A DNA stretch of 64,000 nt, taken from positions 4,416,888 through 4,480,887 of the forward strand of contig CP053172.1 in the NCBI GenBank assembly GCA_014607495.2. The letters are read 5' to 3'. This stretch comes from Carposina sasakii (lineage: Eukaryota; Arthropoda; Insecta; Lepidoptera; Carposinidae). The notes under the pieces were generated by a model. The model ran no database searches and had not been told where the DNA came from. It saw nothing but the letters and a program-made list of their open reading frames with translations. Below, one piece after another: positions 63,939 through 64,000 of this stretch (its first letter is position 1; the number at the start of each line of letters is the position of its first letter). The translations under genes and the position numbers were made by a program.

Positions 63939-64000
63939 CTGCACCCATACCCTACCCTAGGAGTGTCTATATCCTAACCCAGAAACCGAAATGAGAGACA

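Overview
This window looks like insect nuclear DNA, most likely from a moth or butterfly. One very long gene is cut into small exons, each with a clean GT/AG (once GC/AG) intron. The introns are packed with repeats familiar from lepidopteran genomes: RTE-type LINE ends reading GEAYVQQWTAIG, tRNA-derived SINEs, foldback MITEs, hAT-type MITEs with 8-bp duplications, and Penelope-like fragments. The species assignment is inference; no database was searched.

The only host gene seen is on the minus strand: beta-heavy spectrin (karst, kst). I could assemble 61 consecutive exons from about 63938 down to 554. Sixty of them sum to 8668 nt, about 2889 codons, with splice phase matching at every junction and no internal stop. 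The most N-terminal part visible is the end of spectrin repeat 1 and repeat 2 (63938-61652). An SH3 domain (49931-50101), flanked by an acidic and a basic linker, sits inside repeat 5, which is the beta-heavy hallmark. Exons from 48863 down to 554 carry roughly repeats 5 to 27. The actin-binding CH domains lie above 64000, and the last repeats and PH domain lie below 1, both outside the window.

The largest insertion is a 5564-bp Ty3/Gypsy-type LTR retrotransposon at 56075-61638, with two 1050-bp LTRs that look identical, a 4-bp duplication CAAC, a primer-binding site and a polypurine tract. Its single 748-codon ORF keeps Gag, protease, the integrase zinc finger and the C-terminal GPY domain. 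It has lost reverse transcriptase, RNase H and most of the integrase catalytic core in two in-frame steps. It lies 13 bp from a kst splice donor.

The most interesting signal is a family of Penelope-like non-autonomous elements (718-1099, 9183-9469, about 23893-24153, 24678-25237). Each unit carries a sequence that folds as a type I hammerhead ribozyme. One copy is a roughly 520-bp palindrome with two opposed ribozymes, and two copies have 12-bp target duplications and a ~35-40-bp tail. A second unusual feature is a 97-bp tandem amplification of a kst exon end together with its splice donor (52530-52853).
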